A stretch of DNA of 13,951 nucleotides from DATBFG01 sp036558645 (GTDB taxonomy: Bacteria > Acidobacteriota > Terriglobia > Terriglobales > Acidobacteriaceae): the NCBI GenBank assembly GCA_036558645.1, contig DATBFG010000051.1, forward strand, positions 1 to 13,951, read 5' to 3'. Below, in pieces: positions 13,224 to 13,951 of the stretch. Position 1 is the first letter of the stretch. Every line of letters begins with the position of its first letter. The notes below the pieces were generated by a model. That model saw only the letters and a list, made by a program, of their open reading frames with translations. It was not told the DNA's origin and ran no database searches. The translations under genes and the position numbers were made by a program.

Positions 13224-13951
13224 ATGAGATCTTGGCGAAAGGTCGCATGGTCTGCAAGCGGTCTCCTACTCCTAGTTGGTTTGGCAGCTCAAGCTCAGAT
13301 GATTGACAACACCCAGGCTCCAAACACTGCGAAAGCAGGCATCAACAAGTCATTGCTCGACGAAATCGGGGCGGGTCGTGGAGACCTCATGACGCCAGGC
13401 TCGTCCATCTACCTCATCAACCGCGATCCCTTTCGCTCTATCCGCCGTGGACGCCAGTTGTTCCAGCGCAAGTTTGCGCATGTGCAAGGGCAGGGTCCAG
13501 CCGAAGGTGACGGCTTCGGCGATATCAATACCGACATCGCGATCGGGGCCGGCCTTTCCGATAGTTGTGCTCTCTGTCATGGCCGTCCTCGCGGTTCGGC
13601 TGGCTCCGGTGGCAACGTGGTGACACGGCCAGACAGCCGTGATGCCGGACATCTGTTCGGCTTGGGCTTGAAAGAGATGCTAGCCGACGAGATCACCACC
13701 GACCTTCGCGCCATTCGTGGCGCCGCCGTCGCACAAGCTCAACAACTACACCACCCGGTAACCAAGAACCTGATCAGCAAGGGAATTCACTATGGAAGCA
13801 TCACGGCAAGACCTGATGGCACAGTCGATACATCAGCCGTAGCAGGAGTCGATGCGGACCTGCGCGTGAAACCGTTTTTTGCCGACGGATCGGTGATTTC
13901 GATTCGTGAATTCATCGTCGGTGCCCTGCACAACGAAATGGGACTCTCCGA
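13224..13951 (+). CDS. Di-haem oxidoreductase-like c-type cytochrome, N-terminal part (partial)
   Basis: The frame begins at ATG 13224 behind an excellent GAGGAGGTG and is open for 242 codons to the right edge. Residues 1-24 are a signal peptide (RKVAW, hydrophobic LLLLVGLAAQA), so it is periplasmic. A c-type haem site, CALCH, lies at 115-119. The region HLFGLGLKEMLADEI (143-157) matches the conserved segment of the DHOR family (thiol oxidoreductase-like di-haem proteins), in which haem-ligating and further CxxCH sites come later, outside the window. The substrate is unknown. The gene is divergent from the winged-helix/TPR regulator, with about 158 bp between their start codons, a setting in which the regulator could also act on this gene (inference). 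Confidence 0.85.
   Translation, partial: MRSWRKVAWSASGLLLLVGLAAQAQMIDNTQAPNTAKAGINKSLLDEIGAGRGDLMTPGSSIYLINRDPFRSIRRGRQLFQRKFAHVQGQGPAEGDGFGDINTDIAIGAGLSDSCALCHGRPRGSAGSGGNVVTRPDSRDAGHLFGLGLKEMLADEITTDLRAIRGAAVAQAQQLHHPVTKNLISKGIHYGSITARPDGTVDTSAVAGVDADLRVKPFFADGSVISIREFIVGALHNEMGLS

Noticed and set aside
13350..13652. 100-aa - strand ORF at the right end
   Set aside because: Antisense to the CxxCH gene, whose RBS, signal peptide and haem motif are clear.
1..13951. CRISPR arrays, insertion sequences, integrases, prophage genes
   Set aside because: No spaced direct repeats, terminal inverted repeats with a transposase, or recombinase/phage motifs were found on reading both strands.

Overview
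The window looks like a chromosomal segment of an acidobacterium, probably of the Terriglobia group. The basis is inference from gene content: a winged-helix/TolB-like/TPR regulator of the type greatly expanded in that phylum, a sulfatase-fold protein fused to TPRs, a PEP-CTERM surface protein, PilZ proteins and frequent GTG/TTG starts in moderately GC-rich DNA. No 16S rRNA or other phylogenetic marker is present, so this stays an inference. There is no sign of phage, transposon, integron or CRISPR.

Layout. Positions 1-131 (-) hold the first 43 codons of a succinate dehydrogenase cytochrome b subunit (sdhC) behind a good promoter. 252-875 (-) is rdgB (house-cleaning NTP pyrophosphatase), joined by a 4-bp ATGA overlap to a large polytopic membrane protein (872-2632, -). 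2673-3560 (-) is a tandem universal stress protein with a CRP-type palindrome and a -10 upstream in class II activator geometry. The usp-pilZ gap also holds a possible small RNA on the + strand. 3899-5299 (-) is a two-gene unit: an 81-aa coiled-coil protein followed by a REC-like/double-PilZ protein. 5559-6158 (-) is a PEP-CTERM exported protein with its own terminator.

6159-6732 is mostly non-coding. It contains a set of hairpins on the + strand ending in a GNRA-loop terminator (candidate structured RNA) and a doubtful 88-aa ORF on the - strand. 6733-7368 (-) is a DUF4287/DUF5655 protein. 7589-8344 (+) is an atypical receiver protein with a small C-terminal CxxC module, with a 17-bp palindrome in front. 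8360-8436 (-) is tRNA-Arg(UCG). 8516-10507 (+) is an exported sulfatase-fold/TPR protein. 10588-13065 (-) pairs a winged-helix/TolB/TPR regulator with a K+-channel-like protein 12 bp downstream. 13224 to the right edge (+) is the N-terminal part of a CxxCH di-haem oxidoreductase-like protein.

The genes do not form one pathway. The common thread is signalling and stress: Usp, PilZ, receiver, CadC-like regulator and channel. The most notable items are regulatory and RNA features in the gaps: the usp CRP-type site, two candidate + strand small RNAs, the hairpin covering the only plausible ribosome-binding site of the membrane protein, and the palindrome upstream of the receiver gene.
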